A DNA stretch of 55,062 nt, taken from NCBI GenBank assembly GCA_044351265.1, contig JBILGC010000009.1:1-55062 (forward strand), in the 5' to 3' direction. The notes beneath the pieces are model-generated. The model was not told the DNA's origin. It was given only the letters and a program-made list of their open reading frames with translations, and ran no database searches. Numbering within the stretch: the first letter of the stretch is position 1; each line of letters begins with the position of its first letter. Source of the stretch: JAJTFA01 sp044351265 (lineage in GTDB: Bacteria; Bacteroidota; Bacteroidia; UKL13-3). The translations under genes were made by a program, and so were the position numbers. Below, in pieces: positions 31,961 through 40,216 of the stretch.

Positions 31961-32869
31961 TTATTTATCAAATGAAAATGTTCTGGAGATATTAAATCCA
32001 AAACGCAATTGCGTAAAGTTAAATTCAGATGGGTTGCGTGCGATAAATTGTTGCTCTATTAAACCATTACCGTTGGTAAAATGCAGTTGAAAAACATGGC
32101 CACCGGTTTCAATATCAAAACCTATGGCTATTGCATCATAGTATGTGGGCTTATCTCCTGTTTTGGGTTGATTACGCCCGTTTAGTCTTGGAATATATTC
32201 AACATTAAACCGTGTGCTGCGGCTTATTTTTATAGAAGTTCCAATGCCCAATGCAAAAATATCATTCGGAGTAGTTTTTGTTTCAACCAGGTTATAATGC
32301 GCCATAGTTGGGGATAAAATGAATGAAAAATAATCATTCATTTTTCGGGTAATAATGGTTTGAAACACATAAGAAAGTCGTGAACTTTCAAAGTTCTGCC
32401 TGCTTTTATCGGCAAATTCCTGCGTGCTTATTCCTATGTTTGCAAATAAAACGACACTCATAGGCATGCCTTTGGTTTTTTGCTGCAGTAACTGATATTT
32501 CACAAAACCATCATAGGTTTTGCCAATGGTACTTCGGCCGATGCCAATCATTAATTTATCGGTGATGCCATATTCCAACCCCAGTCTTATAACAGCACCA
32601 TCCAACCCAAACACATCATATAGTCCATAGTTATTATCCTTATTTATATTCATGGCACTAAAACGGTGCTGAATTCTAAAATCAAGATGTTTGGCTTTCA
32701 TGGTTTCATTGCATTGCAAATTCACCACCCGCGTTGATTTGAATGTAGCATACACTGGTGCAGGTTTTTGAGGCGATTCATTGTTGAGCATATTCAGCAA
32801 ATCATCTTGAGCAGAAACAATGCTGCTTGTGATAACGCAGCAAAAGAGGCAAATTATTTTTTTCATCAT
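31961..32869 (-). CDS. DUF5777 outer-membrane beta-barrel protein
   Basis: 302 residues. A signal peptide (1-20, ending SIVSA) and a short Pro/Asn-rich segment lead into a beta-barrel-like body with alternating hydrophobic strands and aromatic belts (MSVVLFANIGIS, YVFQTIITRKMN, FNVEYIPRLNG). It ends in FNFTQLRFGFNISRTFSF, close to a C-terminal barrel-sorting pattern. The best fit is the DUF5777 family, known mainly from Bacteroidota and of unknown function. It starts 5 bases after the stop of a haem-motif lipoprotein and precedes YceI, so it shares their transcript. It may be the outer-membrane pore for the cytochromes. Confidence 0.82.
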   Translation of the reverse strand: MMKKIICLFCCVITSSIVSAQDDLLNMLNNESPQKPAPVYATFKSTRVVNLQCNETMKAKHLDFRIQHRFSAMNINKDNNYGLYDVFGLDGAVIRLGLEYGITDKLMIGIGRSTIGKTYDGFVKYQLLQQKTKGMPMSVVLFANIGISTQEFADKSRQNFESSRLSYVFQTIITRKMNDYFSFILSPTMAHYNLVETKTTPNDIFALGIGTSIKISRSTRFNVEYIPRLNGRNQPKTGDKPTYYDAIAIGFDIETGGHVFQLHFTNGNGLIEQQFIARNPSEFNFTQLRFGFNISRTFSFDK

Positions 32870-32874
32870 GTGTT

Positions 32875-33216
32875 TTAATTGTTTGGTGCTCCTGCATCAA
32901 GCCATTTAGCTAAGGCATCTCTCATTGCCGGGCTTAGCGGACCTGCCTTTGGCATTGTTCCTTCAACAATAGCTCTTGCCTTAATGCGGTCTCGGTGGGC
33001 AAATACTTTTTCATATGTAGTCAGATCAGGAGAAATTGCGCTTACTCCATGGCAAAATTGTGTGGCGCAATTCACATCAATTATTGATTTAATGTTGGTA
33101 GACCATTTTACATCCGCCACTATTGGGGTACCATATAATTCTTCTTCGTTATCATAATAGCAGCCGGCAAAAACGAAAACGACCAAACAGGAGATGATAA
33201 GTATTTTATTTTTCAT
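32875..33216 (-). CDS. Small haem-motif lipoprotein (CX4CH)
   Basis: 113 residues from ATG 33216. The longer open frame adds 13 residues without a signal. The lipobox FVFAGC gives a lipid anchor at about residue 18. The motif NCATQFCHG is a Cys-x4-Cys-His variant of the haem site CxxCH, as in the PSCyt1-like cytochrome domains of Bacteroidota and Planctomycetes. The segment GTMPKAGPLSPAMRDALAKW contains the Met-Pro pair that usually supplies the axial Met. It therefore appears to carry one haem. Third gene of the cytochrome operon, 4 bases from the gene upstream. Confidence 0.75.
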   Translation of the reverse strand: MKNKILIISCLVVFVFAGCYYDNEEELYGTPIVADVKWSTNIKSIIDVNCATQFCHGVSAISPDLTTYEKVFAHRDRIKARAIVEGTMPKAGPLSPAMRDALAKWLDAGAPNN

Positions 33217-33220
33217 TGTG

Positions 33221-33670
33221 TCAGTTCGAATTAATTTTATCTGTGGAAACACCATGACAACTATTACAGGCGCCCATCGTAATTCTTGTGCTCATATAGG
33301 TTGTATCGCCATTTTTCTTAATCAATACCGGATATACACCTGTTTTAAAGTCAACAATTTTTGCGGTGTAAAAGTTGCCTGATGGTTCTATCTGAAGTTT
33401 GTAAACCAATTCTCCTGTGCAGTTCGGACCGGTCCATAACTGAATATCTTTTCCGTTACCATCCACAACTGTTCCTGCAACATGCCACCAACCGCCTTCT
33501 CTCACAGCTTCACTGTATTCGCTTCCATTGTGGCAGGTCATGCAGTTTGCACCTGCATTGTGGCTCTTACTTTTATATGTGCTTTCTTTCCCGTTTTTCA
33601 TGATTTCATCATAGTGCGAGCAAGAAATAATCACAAAAAGCAGGGTAATAAAAATGACTGATTTTTTCAT
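33221..33670 (-). CDS. Di-haem cytochrome c-like lipoprotein
   Basis: 149 residues with a lipoprotein signal (lipobox VIISC, Cys17). Two canonical haem-binding motifs are visible: CMTCH (about residues 43-47) and CNSCH near the C-terminus. Between them lies a beta-rich segment (VAGTVVDGNGKDIQLWTG) resembling carboxypeptidase-regulatory-like domains. An electron-transfer lipoprotein at the outer membrane or periplasm is the expected role; the side of the membrane is not known. Second gene of the operon, 8 bases after the first and 4 before the third. Confidence 0.85.
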   Translation of the reverse strand: MKKSVIFITLLFVIISCSHYDEIMKNGKESTYKSKSHNAGANCMTCHNGSEYSEAVREGGWWHVAGTVVDGNGKDIQLWTGPNCTGELVYKLQIEPSGNFYTAKIVDFKTGVYPVLIKKNGDTTYMSTRITMGACNSCHGVSTDKINSN

Positions 33671-33678
33671 GGATTATT

Positions 33679-34344
33679 TTATTGCGGACAGCCTGCGGCT
33701 TTCCATAATTCAAATTTACGTATATCACACACACCTAAATTAGCTCCATTTTTTGGCATAGGAGAGCATCCGGATAGCTGCTTTACGGAGCATATCATTT
33801 TACCGGTCATGGTTTGACTTTGAACACTGGCATAATTTTCAAGATTAATACCACCACCTGATGTTGCATTGCCTTTGTGGCATCCAAGGCAATTGCCTGA
33901 AATAATAGAAGCAATGTGGGTAGTATATTTTACCTGAAACGTATCACAGTTATTGGAGCATATTTTTTCAGTGGCTCCCTGTGAAATCCATTTTTCTATG
34001 AGTTGAATTTGTGATGCAGGCAAGGGGCCGGCAGGTGGCATGCGGTCTACGGGGTCGGGTTCATTTATAGCTTTCATTATTTCACCGTTATTTATGCCTG
34101 TTTTGATTCCGGTAAAGTTGGTAAATTGATATCCTGCAGCTTTTGTTGAAGTGCTGTGGCAGCCGGACATTGCGCAATTGGATACAAAAAGGGGTAGGAT
34201 TTGAGTGTTGAAACAAGCCGAGTCTGTTGAAATAGGATTTTGTAAAATGGCATCTGTCGGCTCATGTTTGCAGCCAATTAATAATAGAATTATTAGCAAA
34301 CCGATGTAAACATTTTGGTAATTACTTGATACTATTTTCATCAT
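33679..34344 (-). CDS. Di-haem PSCyt1-like lipoprotein
   Basis: 221 residues, first gene of the operon. Lipobox LLIGC (Cys about residue 25). Two haem motifs: CAMSGCHST (Cys-x4-Cys-His) near residue 57 and CLGCHKG near residue 152, each at the start of a small cytochrome-like domain. MPPAG, LPASQIQLIEKWISQGA between them is the usual Met-bearing helix of PSCyt1-like domains. Four further cysteines (KICSNNC, SVKQLSGCS, GVCDIRK) could form disulfides. It should transfer electrons in the periplasm or at the surface. A 16-base perfect palindrome lies 21 bases upstream of its start. Confidence 0.82.
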   Translation of the reverse strand: MMKIVSSNYQNVYIGLLIILLLIGCKHEPTDAILQNPISTDSACFNTQILPLFVSNCAMSGCHSTSTKAAGYQFTNFTGIKTGINNGEIMKAINEPDPVDRMPPAGPLPASQIQLIEKWISQGATEKICSNNCDTFQVKYTTHIASIISGNCLGCHKGNATSGGGINLENYASVQSQTMTGKMICSVKQLSGCSPMPKNGANLGVCDIRKFELWKAAGCPQ

Positions 34345-34364
34345 TAATTAGCGGTAAATATATA

Positions 34365-34380
34365 AATTTCAATTGAAATT
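34365..34380. promoter_or_regulatory. Perfect 16-bp palindrome upstream of the cytochrome operon
   Basis: AATTTCAATTGAAATT is its own reverse complement. It sits 21-36 bases before the start codon of the first operon gene, where a regulator could overlap the promoter. AT-rich palindromes also arise by chance, so the call is weak. Confidence 0.3.
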
Positions 34381-34501
34381 CACTGATGCTATATTCTCTT
34401 GGGCAGCTATTAGCAGAAATATTATCGGCAAGCTAAAATAATTCAGATGAATAGGTAATGCCTGATAAGTTGCCTACCTTTGTCTTCCAATTTTTTACAG
34501 C

Positions 34502-36136
34502 ATGATTTCAGTTGCTAATTTATCCCTTCGCTATGGCAAGCGCGTCTTGTTTGATGAAGTAAATATCAAGTTCACTCCGGGCAATTGCTATGGTATTATC
34601 GGTGCCAATGGTGCCGGTAAATCAACCTTCTTAAAAATTTTGTCGGGCGAGATTGACCCAACAACAGGAAACGTATCCATTACACCAGGAGAGCGCATGA
34701 GTGTGCTCAAACAAAATCACTTTGAATTTGACCACTTACCCGTATTGCAAACTGTATTGATGGGGAATAAAAAATTGTGGGATATTATGAATGAAAAAGA
34801 TGCCTTGTATGCCAAGCCCGATTTTAATGATGCCGATGGTGAACGCGTGGCTGAACTGGAAGGGCTATTTGCTGAAATGGAAGGATGGAATGCCGAGAGT
34901 GATGCTGCTAATTTGCTAAGTGAATTGGGTGTAAGCGAAGACCATCATACCAAACTCATGAGTGAATTAAATGGTAAGGAAAAGGTGAGGGTTTTATTGG
35001 CACAAGCACTGTTTGGAAACCCGGATGTGCTATTGCTGGATGAGCCTACCAACGATTTGGATGTGGAAACCATCAGTTGGCTCGAAAACTTTTTGGCTGA
35101 TTTCCAGAATACAGTTATTGTGGTATCGCACGATAGGCATTTTCTTGATGCGGTATGTACGCATATTGCCGATATAGATTTTGGTAAAATTCAATTGTAT
35201 ACCGGTAACTATTCTTTTTGGTATGAAAGCAGCCAGCTGGCTTTGAGGCAGCGCTCCGATCAGAATAAAAAGATTGAAGACAAACGTAAGGAATTACAGG
35301 AGTTTATTGAACGTTTTAGTGCCAATGCATCTAAATCAAGACAAGCTACCAGCAGAAAAAAATTATTGGAAAAATTGGTGGTTGATGACATCAAACCTTC
35401 CACTAGAAAATATCCGGGCATTATTTTCAGGGCCGACAGAGATTGCGGTGATCAGATTTTACGTGTGGAGCATTTAAGCAAAAAAACAGATGACGGTACC
35501 GTATTATTTAATGATTTGAATTTTACGCTAGATAAAGGAGATAAGGTAGCTATACTTACCAAAGACCACCTGGCTATAACAGCTTTTTTTGAAATCATTT
35601 CAGGTGAAGATACAAATTTTAGCGGTGAATATATTTGGGGGCAAACCATCACCAAATCTTATTTACCAAATGAGAATATCAAATATTTCAATGGAGACGA
35701 TAACCTGATTGATTGGCTGCGTCAGTTCTCGGCAGAGAAAGATGAAACCTATATACGCGGTTTTTTAGGTAAGATGTTGTTTAGCGGTGAGGAGGTATTT
35801 AAAAAGTCAAACGTATTGAGCGGTGGCGAAAAAGTGCGTTGCATGGTTTCGCGTATGATGCTCACCAACGCCAATTGTTTATTGCTGGATGAGCCAACCA
35901 ATCACTTAGATTTAGAAACCATCACCGCTTTTAATGATGCGTTGAAGGATTGGAAACATGTGGCCATTTTTGCTTCGCATGACCATACTTTTACACAGTC
36001 TATTGCCAACCGTATTATTGAAATTACACCACATGGTGCTTTGGATAAACGCATGACTTATGACGAGTATCTGGAAGATGAACGCGTAAAAGAGCAACGC
36101 AGCAAACTATATGCAGGTTTTGCAGTTTATGAATAG
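34502..36136 (+). CDS. ABC-F family ATPase (YbiT-like)
   Basis: 544 residues: two ABC ATPase domains in one chain with no membrane part, as in translation-linked ABC-F proteins. Domain 1 (about 1-250) has Walker A GANGAGKST and Walker B LLLDEPTNDLD; its signature is LNGKEKV instead of LSGGEKV, a variation seen in YbiT-like members. The linker (about 250-300) is rich in charged residues (KRKELQEFIERF). Domain 2 has LSGGEKVRCM and LLLDEPTNHLDLET, but its Walker A is degenerate (KDHLAITAF). ABC-F proteins bind the ribosomal E site. A TACCTTTG box lies 20 bases upstream. Its 3' end faces the relA/spoT gene with 14 bases between. Confidence 0.9.
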   Translation: MISVANLSLRYGKRVLFDEVNIKFTPGNCYGIIGANGAGKSTFLKILSGEIDPTTGNVSITPGERMSVLKQNHFEFDHLPVLQTVLMGNKKLWDIMNEKDALYAKPDFNDADGERVAELEGLFAEMEGWNAESDAANLLSELGVSEDHHTKLMSELNGKEKVRVLLAQALFGNPDVLLLDEPTNDLDVETISWLENFLADFQNTVIVVSHDRHFLDAVCTHIADIDFGKIQLYTGNYSFWYESSQLALRQRSDQNKKIEDKRKELQEFIERFSANASKSRQATSRKKLLEKLVVDDIKPSTRKYPGIIFRADRDCGDQILRVEHLSKKTDDGTVLFNDLNFTLDKGDKVAILTKDHLAITAFFEIISGEDTNFSGEYIWGQTITKSYLPNENIKYFNGDDNLIDWLRQFSAEKDETYIRGFLGKMLFSGEEVFKKSNVLSGGEKVRCMVSRMMLTNANCLLLDEPTNHLDLETITAFNDALKDWKHVAIFASHDHTFTQSIANRIIEITPHGALDKRMTYDEYLEDERVKEQRSKLYAGFAVYE

Positions 36137-36150
36137 ACGGCTGCTATAAA

Positions 36151-38394
36151 TTATTTCACCACGTCTTCTCGGCTTACTTTAATTAAAGGGCTGGATGCTT
36201 TAATTTTATTCATGAGTTCTTCCAGATGCATGGTATCATATACCTCCAATTCAATAAGGCCTTCAAACATGCCCTCTCTGGATGAGATTTGAATGGCATG
36301 CATATTAATTTCAAGCTGTTTGGAAATAATATCTGCTATATTACTTACTATACCTACACTATCAATTCCCTCCACCTTAATAGTGGTAGTAAATGCACGA
36401 TCAATATTAATTTGGTTGGCCCATTTTGCCTTTATAAGTCTATATCCGTAGTTGCTCATTAAACCAATGGCATTAGGGCAGTTGGTGCGGTGAATTTTTA
36501 CACCTTCACCAACCGTAATAAATCCAAAAATGTCATCACCCGGTATGGGGTTACAGCATTTGGCAAAGGTGTAAGGCAGCTCAATTTCTTCACCCAATAT
36601 CACTGCATCTTTGGCAAAGTTGCCAGATACCTTGGCCAGAGCCTGCTGCTCTTTTTGTGTTTTAATTTCATTCGCATGTTCTATGCGCTGCTTTTTAACC
36701 TTTTCAAGAATATCAGCAATATGAAGTTTGGTTTTATCAATTTTTTCGGTTGCTATCTGATAGTATAGCTCCGTAATATTGGGCAAGTTAAAATAGACGG
36801 CAATATCCTGCAGAGCTTCGCTGTTAAATGGTATTTTATCCTGCGCAAATTTTCGCTCCAATACCTCTTTACCCATTGATGAAGCCCTTAGTTTTTCCTG
36901 CTTCATCCAATCGCGTACTTTTGATTTTGCCTTGGCTGTAACAACAAAATTCAGCCACTCTTCTTTGGGTGTTTGTTTAGATGAGGTTAATACCTCTACC
37001 TGATCTCCGTTTGAGATTGCATGGTTTAGTGGCACCAGTTTATTGTTTACCTTACCACCTATGCATTTGGCTCCCAATTCGGTGTGTATATCAAATGCAA
37101 AATCAAGTATGGTGGCATTGGCCGGTAGTTTGCGTAAATCACCCTTAGGTGTAAACACAAAAATTTCTTCGGCAAATAGGTTTAATTTAAAATCATCTAG
37201 AAAATCCAATGCGTTCGATTCCGGATTTTCCAGTATTTCACGCACACGTGCAAGCCATTCTTCCAAACCTCCGTCACCGGTGGTGGCTGCTTGGTTAGGC
37301 TTATCTTTATATTTCCAGTGTGCGGCATATCCTTTCTCTGCAATTTCATCCATCCTGCGGGTGCGTATCTGCACTTCTACCCATTTGCCTTTAGGCCCCA
37401 TAACGGTGGTATGTAATGATTCATATCCATTGCCCTTAGGTGTAGATATCCAGTCTCTAAGTCGGTCAGGGTTGGGCTTATAAAAATCGGTTACAATGGA
37501 ATAGACTTTCCAGCAATCTGGCTTTTCTGTCTCTTCGCTTTCTGAATCAATAATTACCCTAATGGCAAACAAATCATACACCTCTTCAAAAGGTATATTT
37601 TGCACCTTCATTTTATGTAAGATGGAGTGTATGCTTTTGGGTCGACCTTTGATTTCAAATTTCAATCCACTTTCAGTAAGAGAATCAATAATGGGTTCGC
37701 AAAATTGTTTGATATAACGGTTGCGTTGGGTTTTGGTTTCCTGAAGCTTATTTTTAACAAAGCGGTAATTCTCAGGCTCCAGGTATTTGGTGGCAAGGTC
37801 TTCCAACTCTGTTTTAATGGCATATAAACCCAAGCGGTGGGCTAATGGCGCATACACATATTGTGTTTCGCTTGCAATTTTTAATTGTGATTTTGGCGAC
37901 ATGGAATCCAATGTGCGCATATTATGCAACCTATCTGCCAGTTTTATCAGAATTACCCTTACATCATCACTCAGCGTAAGTAGCATTTTCTTAAAGTTCT
38001 CGGCCTGCATAGATTTATCCTGCTGGTCAAATACTCCGGCTATTTTGGTTAAACCATCAATAATTTTGGCCACACTTTCACCAAAATTTAGTCGCACCAC
38101 ATCTAATGTAATTTCGGTATCTTCTACGGTATCGTGCAGCAATGCGCAAATAATGGAAGTAGCACCCAACCCCATTTCTTCTGAACAAATTTGCGCAACA
38201 GCTAGTGGATGAAGAATATAGGGTTCTCCGGATTTTCTGCGCATGGTTTTGTGCGCCTCAAGCGACATCTCAAAAGCTTTTCTAATGTGCTTTTTATCAT
38301 TTTTTTCCAATGTACGCCTGCAAGATTTGAGCACATTGCGATACGCTTTTACTATTTCTTTATTTTCTTTTTCCGGATCTGTAACTACCTGCAT
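36151..38394 (-). CDS. rsh: Bifunctional (p)ppGpp synthetase/hydrolase (Rel/SpoT)
   Basis: Makes and breaks the stringent alarmone (p)ppGpp. 747 residues in the standard long order: HD hydrolase (about 40-190; YILHPLAVAQI and LLHDTVEDTE), synthetase (about 240-380; YDLFAIRVIID and WVEVQIRTRRMDEIAEKGYA), TGS (about 410-470; FVFTPKGDL), a helical/zinc-finger part (FAKCCNPIPGDDIFGFI) and a C-terminal ACT domain (TTIKVEGIDSVGIVSNIADI). Both active sites keep their key residues, so it appears bifunctional, as expected for a single RSH in Bacteroidota. Confidence 0.95.
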   Translation of the reverse strand: MQVVTDPEKENKEIVKAYRNVLKSCRRTLEKNDKKHIRKAFEMSLEAHKTMRRKSGEPYILHPLAVAQICSEEMGLGATSIICALLHDTVEDTEITLDVVRLNFGESVAKIIDGLTKIAGVFDQQDKSMQAENFKKMLLTLSDDVRVILIKLADRLHNMRTLDSMSPKSQLKIASETQYVYAPLAHRLGLYAIKTELEDLATKYLEPENYRFVKNKLQETKTQRNRYIKQFCEPIIDSLTESGLKFEIKGRPKSIHSILHKMKVQNIPFEEVYDLFAIRVIIDSESEETEKPDCWKVYSIVTDFYKPNPDRLRDWISTPKGNGYESLHTTVMGPKGKWVEVQIRTRRMDEIAEKGYAAHWKYKDKPNQAATTGDGGLEEWLARVREILENPESNALDFLDDFKLNLFAEEIFVFTPKGDLRKLPANATILDFAFDIHTELGAKCIGGKVNNKLVPLNHAISNGDQVEVLTSSKQTPKEEWLNFVVTAKAKSKVRDWMKQEKLRASSMGKEVLERKFAQDKIPFNSEALQDIAVYFNLPNITELYYQIATEKIDKTKLHIADILEKVKKQRIEHANEIKTQKEQQALAKVSGNFAKDAVILGEEIELPYTFAKCCNPIPGDDIFGFITVGEGVKIHRTNCPNAIGLMSNYGYRLIKAKWANQINIDRAFTTTIKVEGIDSVGIVSNIADIISKQLEINMHAIQISSREGMFEGLIELEVYDTMHLEELMNKIKASSPLIKVSREDVVK

Positions 38395-38436
38395 ATTGCT
38401 CGAAAATTAAGGAATATTAACCTATTAAAGCAATTA

Positions 38437-38467
38437 TTTGTAATATATTTAAAATGTAATACCTTTG
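38437..38467 (+). promoter_or_regulatory. Promoter of the tRNA-Leu locus
   Basis: TTTG (38437-38440), a 19-base spacer and TACCTTTG (38460-38467) match the Bacteroidota promoter consensus exactly. Transcription should begin near 38472-38475, a few bases before the truncated tRNA-Leu fragment and 118 bases before the intact tRNA. Confidence 0.75.
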
Positions 38468-38478
38468 CCGTCCCTTTC

Positions 38479-38494
38479 GCGGATGTGGCGTAAT
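38479..38494 (+). repeat. Duplicated 5' fragment of tRNA-Leu
   Basis: GCGGATGTGGCGTAAT is identical to the first 16 bases of the intact tRNA-Leu that begins at 38592, exactly 113 bases downstream. After it the match stops. It stands at the place expected for the tRNA relative to the promoter. The intervening DNA holds a hairpin (TCCCGAC/GTCGGGA, 38536-38551). Confidence 0.85.
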
Positions 38495-38591
38495 CGTTCG
38501 TAAAACAGCTTTTCTAAGAATTGCTAGTCGAACAATCCCGACAAGTCGGGAGTAGCCGAAAGAAATGTAGGGGAGTGTAATTTGAAATATT

Positions 38592-38676
38592 GCGGATGTG
38601 GCGTAATTGGTAGCCGTGCCAGACTTAGGATCTGGTGCCGAAAGGCGTGGGGGTTCGAGTCCCTCCATCCGCACCA
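38592..38676 (+). tRNA. tRNA-Leu (anticodon TAG)
   Basis: Acceptor GCGGATG pairs with CATCCGC, followed by A and encoded CCA. The anticodon loop is CTTAGGA (anticodon TAG). A long variable arm (TGCCGAAAGGCGT) marks class II. T-arm GGGGTTCGAGTCCCT. 85 bases. Confidence 0.95.
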
Positions 38677-38680
38677 ACCA

Positions 38681-38711
38681 AAAAATAAGACTGAATGAGG
38701 TCTTATTTTTG
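38681..38711 (+). terminator. Terminator of tRNA-Leu
   Basis: AAAAATAAGAC (38681-38691) pairs with GTCTTATTTTT (38700-38710), giving a hairpin with a T-run at its 3' side, just after the tRNA and before the trigger factor gene. Confidence 0.85.
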
Positions 38712-38728
38712 TTTAAGTGCAAATACAA

Positions 38729-40105
38729 ATGAACGTAACGTTTGAACAAAAAGACAATTTAAATGGCACAATATCGGTTAATCTTACCGCAGCCGATTAT
38801 GCACCTGAGTTAGATAAAAAAATTAGCGATTACAGGAAACGTGCCAATATTCCTGGGTTTCGTCCGGGCATGGCTCCAAAATCTATGATAGAAAAAATGT
38901 TTGGTACCTCAATGCTGCTTGAAGCTGTAAACTCAGCGGCTTCTAAAGGCTTGTTTGATTATATTGATGATAAGAAGCTGAATATCTTAGGGCAGCCTGT
39001 TTTAAATGAAAACAGCAAAATTGATGAATTGATTAAAGGCAATGATTATACGTTTACATTTGATATTGGTTTGGCTCCCGATTTTTCCTTAAAAGTTTCT
39101 GATAAGGATGTTTTTACGCGCTATGAGGTAATTATTGATGATAAGATGATTGATGAAGAGGTTGATAGATTGCGCAAACGTTTTGGAAATCTAAGCGATG
39201 TGGAAGTTGCTGGTGACAATGATGTGGTATATTCCGCAATGACCGAGTTAAACGAGAATGGTGAAGTTTTGGAAGGTGGAGTTCACTCAACCAGCACACC
39301 TGTGCTTACATCAAGCATTAAACATGAAGCTTCTAAAGCGTTATTTATAGGCGCAAAGAAGGGTGCCGAGTTTAATGTGAATCTGTTTGACTTGTTTGAT
39401 AATGATGAAACTGAAATTTCGCATGCGTTGGGCATAAATAAACAAACAGTTGCCGACTTGGGTAAAACGTTTAAAGTATTAGTGAATGAAATTAAGCGCA
39501 ATGAAACAGCAGAGATAAATCAAGAGTTATTTGATAAGGTTTATGGAGAAGGAGTGGTAACAGCTGAAGATCAGATGCGCGAAAAAATTAAAGCTGAGCT
39601 TTCAACTTATTTTGGTGGTCAGGCAGATCATTTGTTTGAGCATGAGATGACAGATTGCATTGTAGCCAAACAGGGCATTGAGTTACCTGATGCATTCTTG
39701 AAGCGTTGGCTCATCGATCGCCATCCAGATAAATTCAATGCTGATAATGTAGAGCAGAATTATCAGCATGAAGCTTCTTATTTGCGTAACCATTTGTTTG
39801 AAGAGAAACTGCTTTCAGAAAACAACGTGAAAGTAGAAGAAGCTGATATTAAACAGGCTGCGATCAATTATACCAAAAACATGTTTGGTGCATATGGCAA
39901 TACAAGTATAAGTGATGAGATGCTAGCAAGTATAATAGAGCCAAGCATGAAAAAAGAAGAGTATCGATCACGCATGATAAATCTTGCTGTGTCAAACAAG
40001 GTAAGAGAAGTGCTTAAATCTAAGGTTACCATAGAAGCTAAATCTGTATCAGCCGATGATTTCATCAAGCTGGTGCAAGAACATAACTCGAGCCATCATA
40101 AATGA
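38729..40105 (+). CDS. tig: Trigger factor
   Basis: The ribosome-bound chaperone that meets new proteins at the exit tunnel. 458 residues from ATG 38729; a GTG four codons earlier is less likely. The N-terminal ribosome-binding domain has GFRPGMAPKSMIEKMFG (about residues 43-59), a version of the family's GFRxGKxP signature. A degenerate FKBP-like middle and a long helical C-terminal chaperone domain follow (about 280-455). The PPIase core seems weakly conserved, as in other Bacteroidota trigger factors. Usually followed by clpP and clpX; here the next gene is an unrelated barrel protein. Confidence 0.92.
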   Translation: MNVTFEQKDNLNGTISVNLTAADYAPELDKKISDYRKRANIPGFRPGMAPKSMIEKMFGTSMLLEAVNSAASKGLFDYIDDKKLNILGQPVLNENSKIDELIKGNDYTFTFDIGLAPDFSLKVSDKDVFTRYEVIIDDKMIDEEVDRLRKRFGNLSDVEVAGDNDVVYSAMTELNENGEVLEGGVHSTSTPVLTSSIKHEASKALFIGAKKGAEFNVNLFDLFDNDETEISHALGINKQTVADLGKTFKVLVNEIKRNETAEINQELFDKVYGEGVVTAEDQMREKIKAELSTYFGGQADHLFEHEMTDCIVAKQGIELPDAFLKRWLIDRHPDKFNADNVEQNYQHEASYLRNHLFEEKLLSENNVKVEEADIKQAAINYTKNMFGAYGNTSISDEMLASIIEPSMKKEEYRSRMINLAVSNKVREVLKSKVTIEAKSVSADDFIKLVQEHNSSHHK

Positions 40106-40216
40106 AAATCCTTATTTTTAAACTAATTTTCTTCTTTTTGGCTTGGCATCGATAATGAATACCCTGATACCTCATATTTATTTTTAATATAATTGGTAAA
40201 TCCTTATAATTGAAAA

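Noticed and set aside
34502..36136. Unusual LNGKEKV ABC signature as a new transporter type
   Set aside because: Degenerate signatures are common in YbiT-like ABC-F proteins. The rest of the protein fits that family well.
38417..38749. Minus-strand open frame of 110 codons across the tRNA-Leu
   Set aside because: It is the antisense of the tRNA and its leader. The MEGLEPPRLSAPDPKSGT-type sequence is a well-known spurious translation of tRNA genes.
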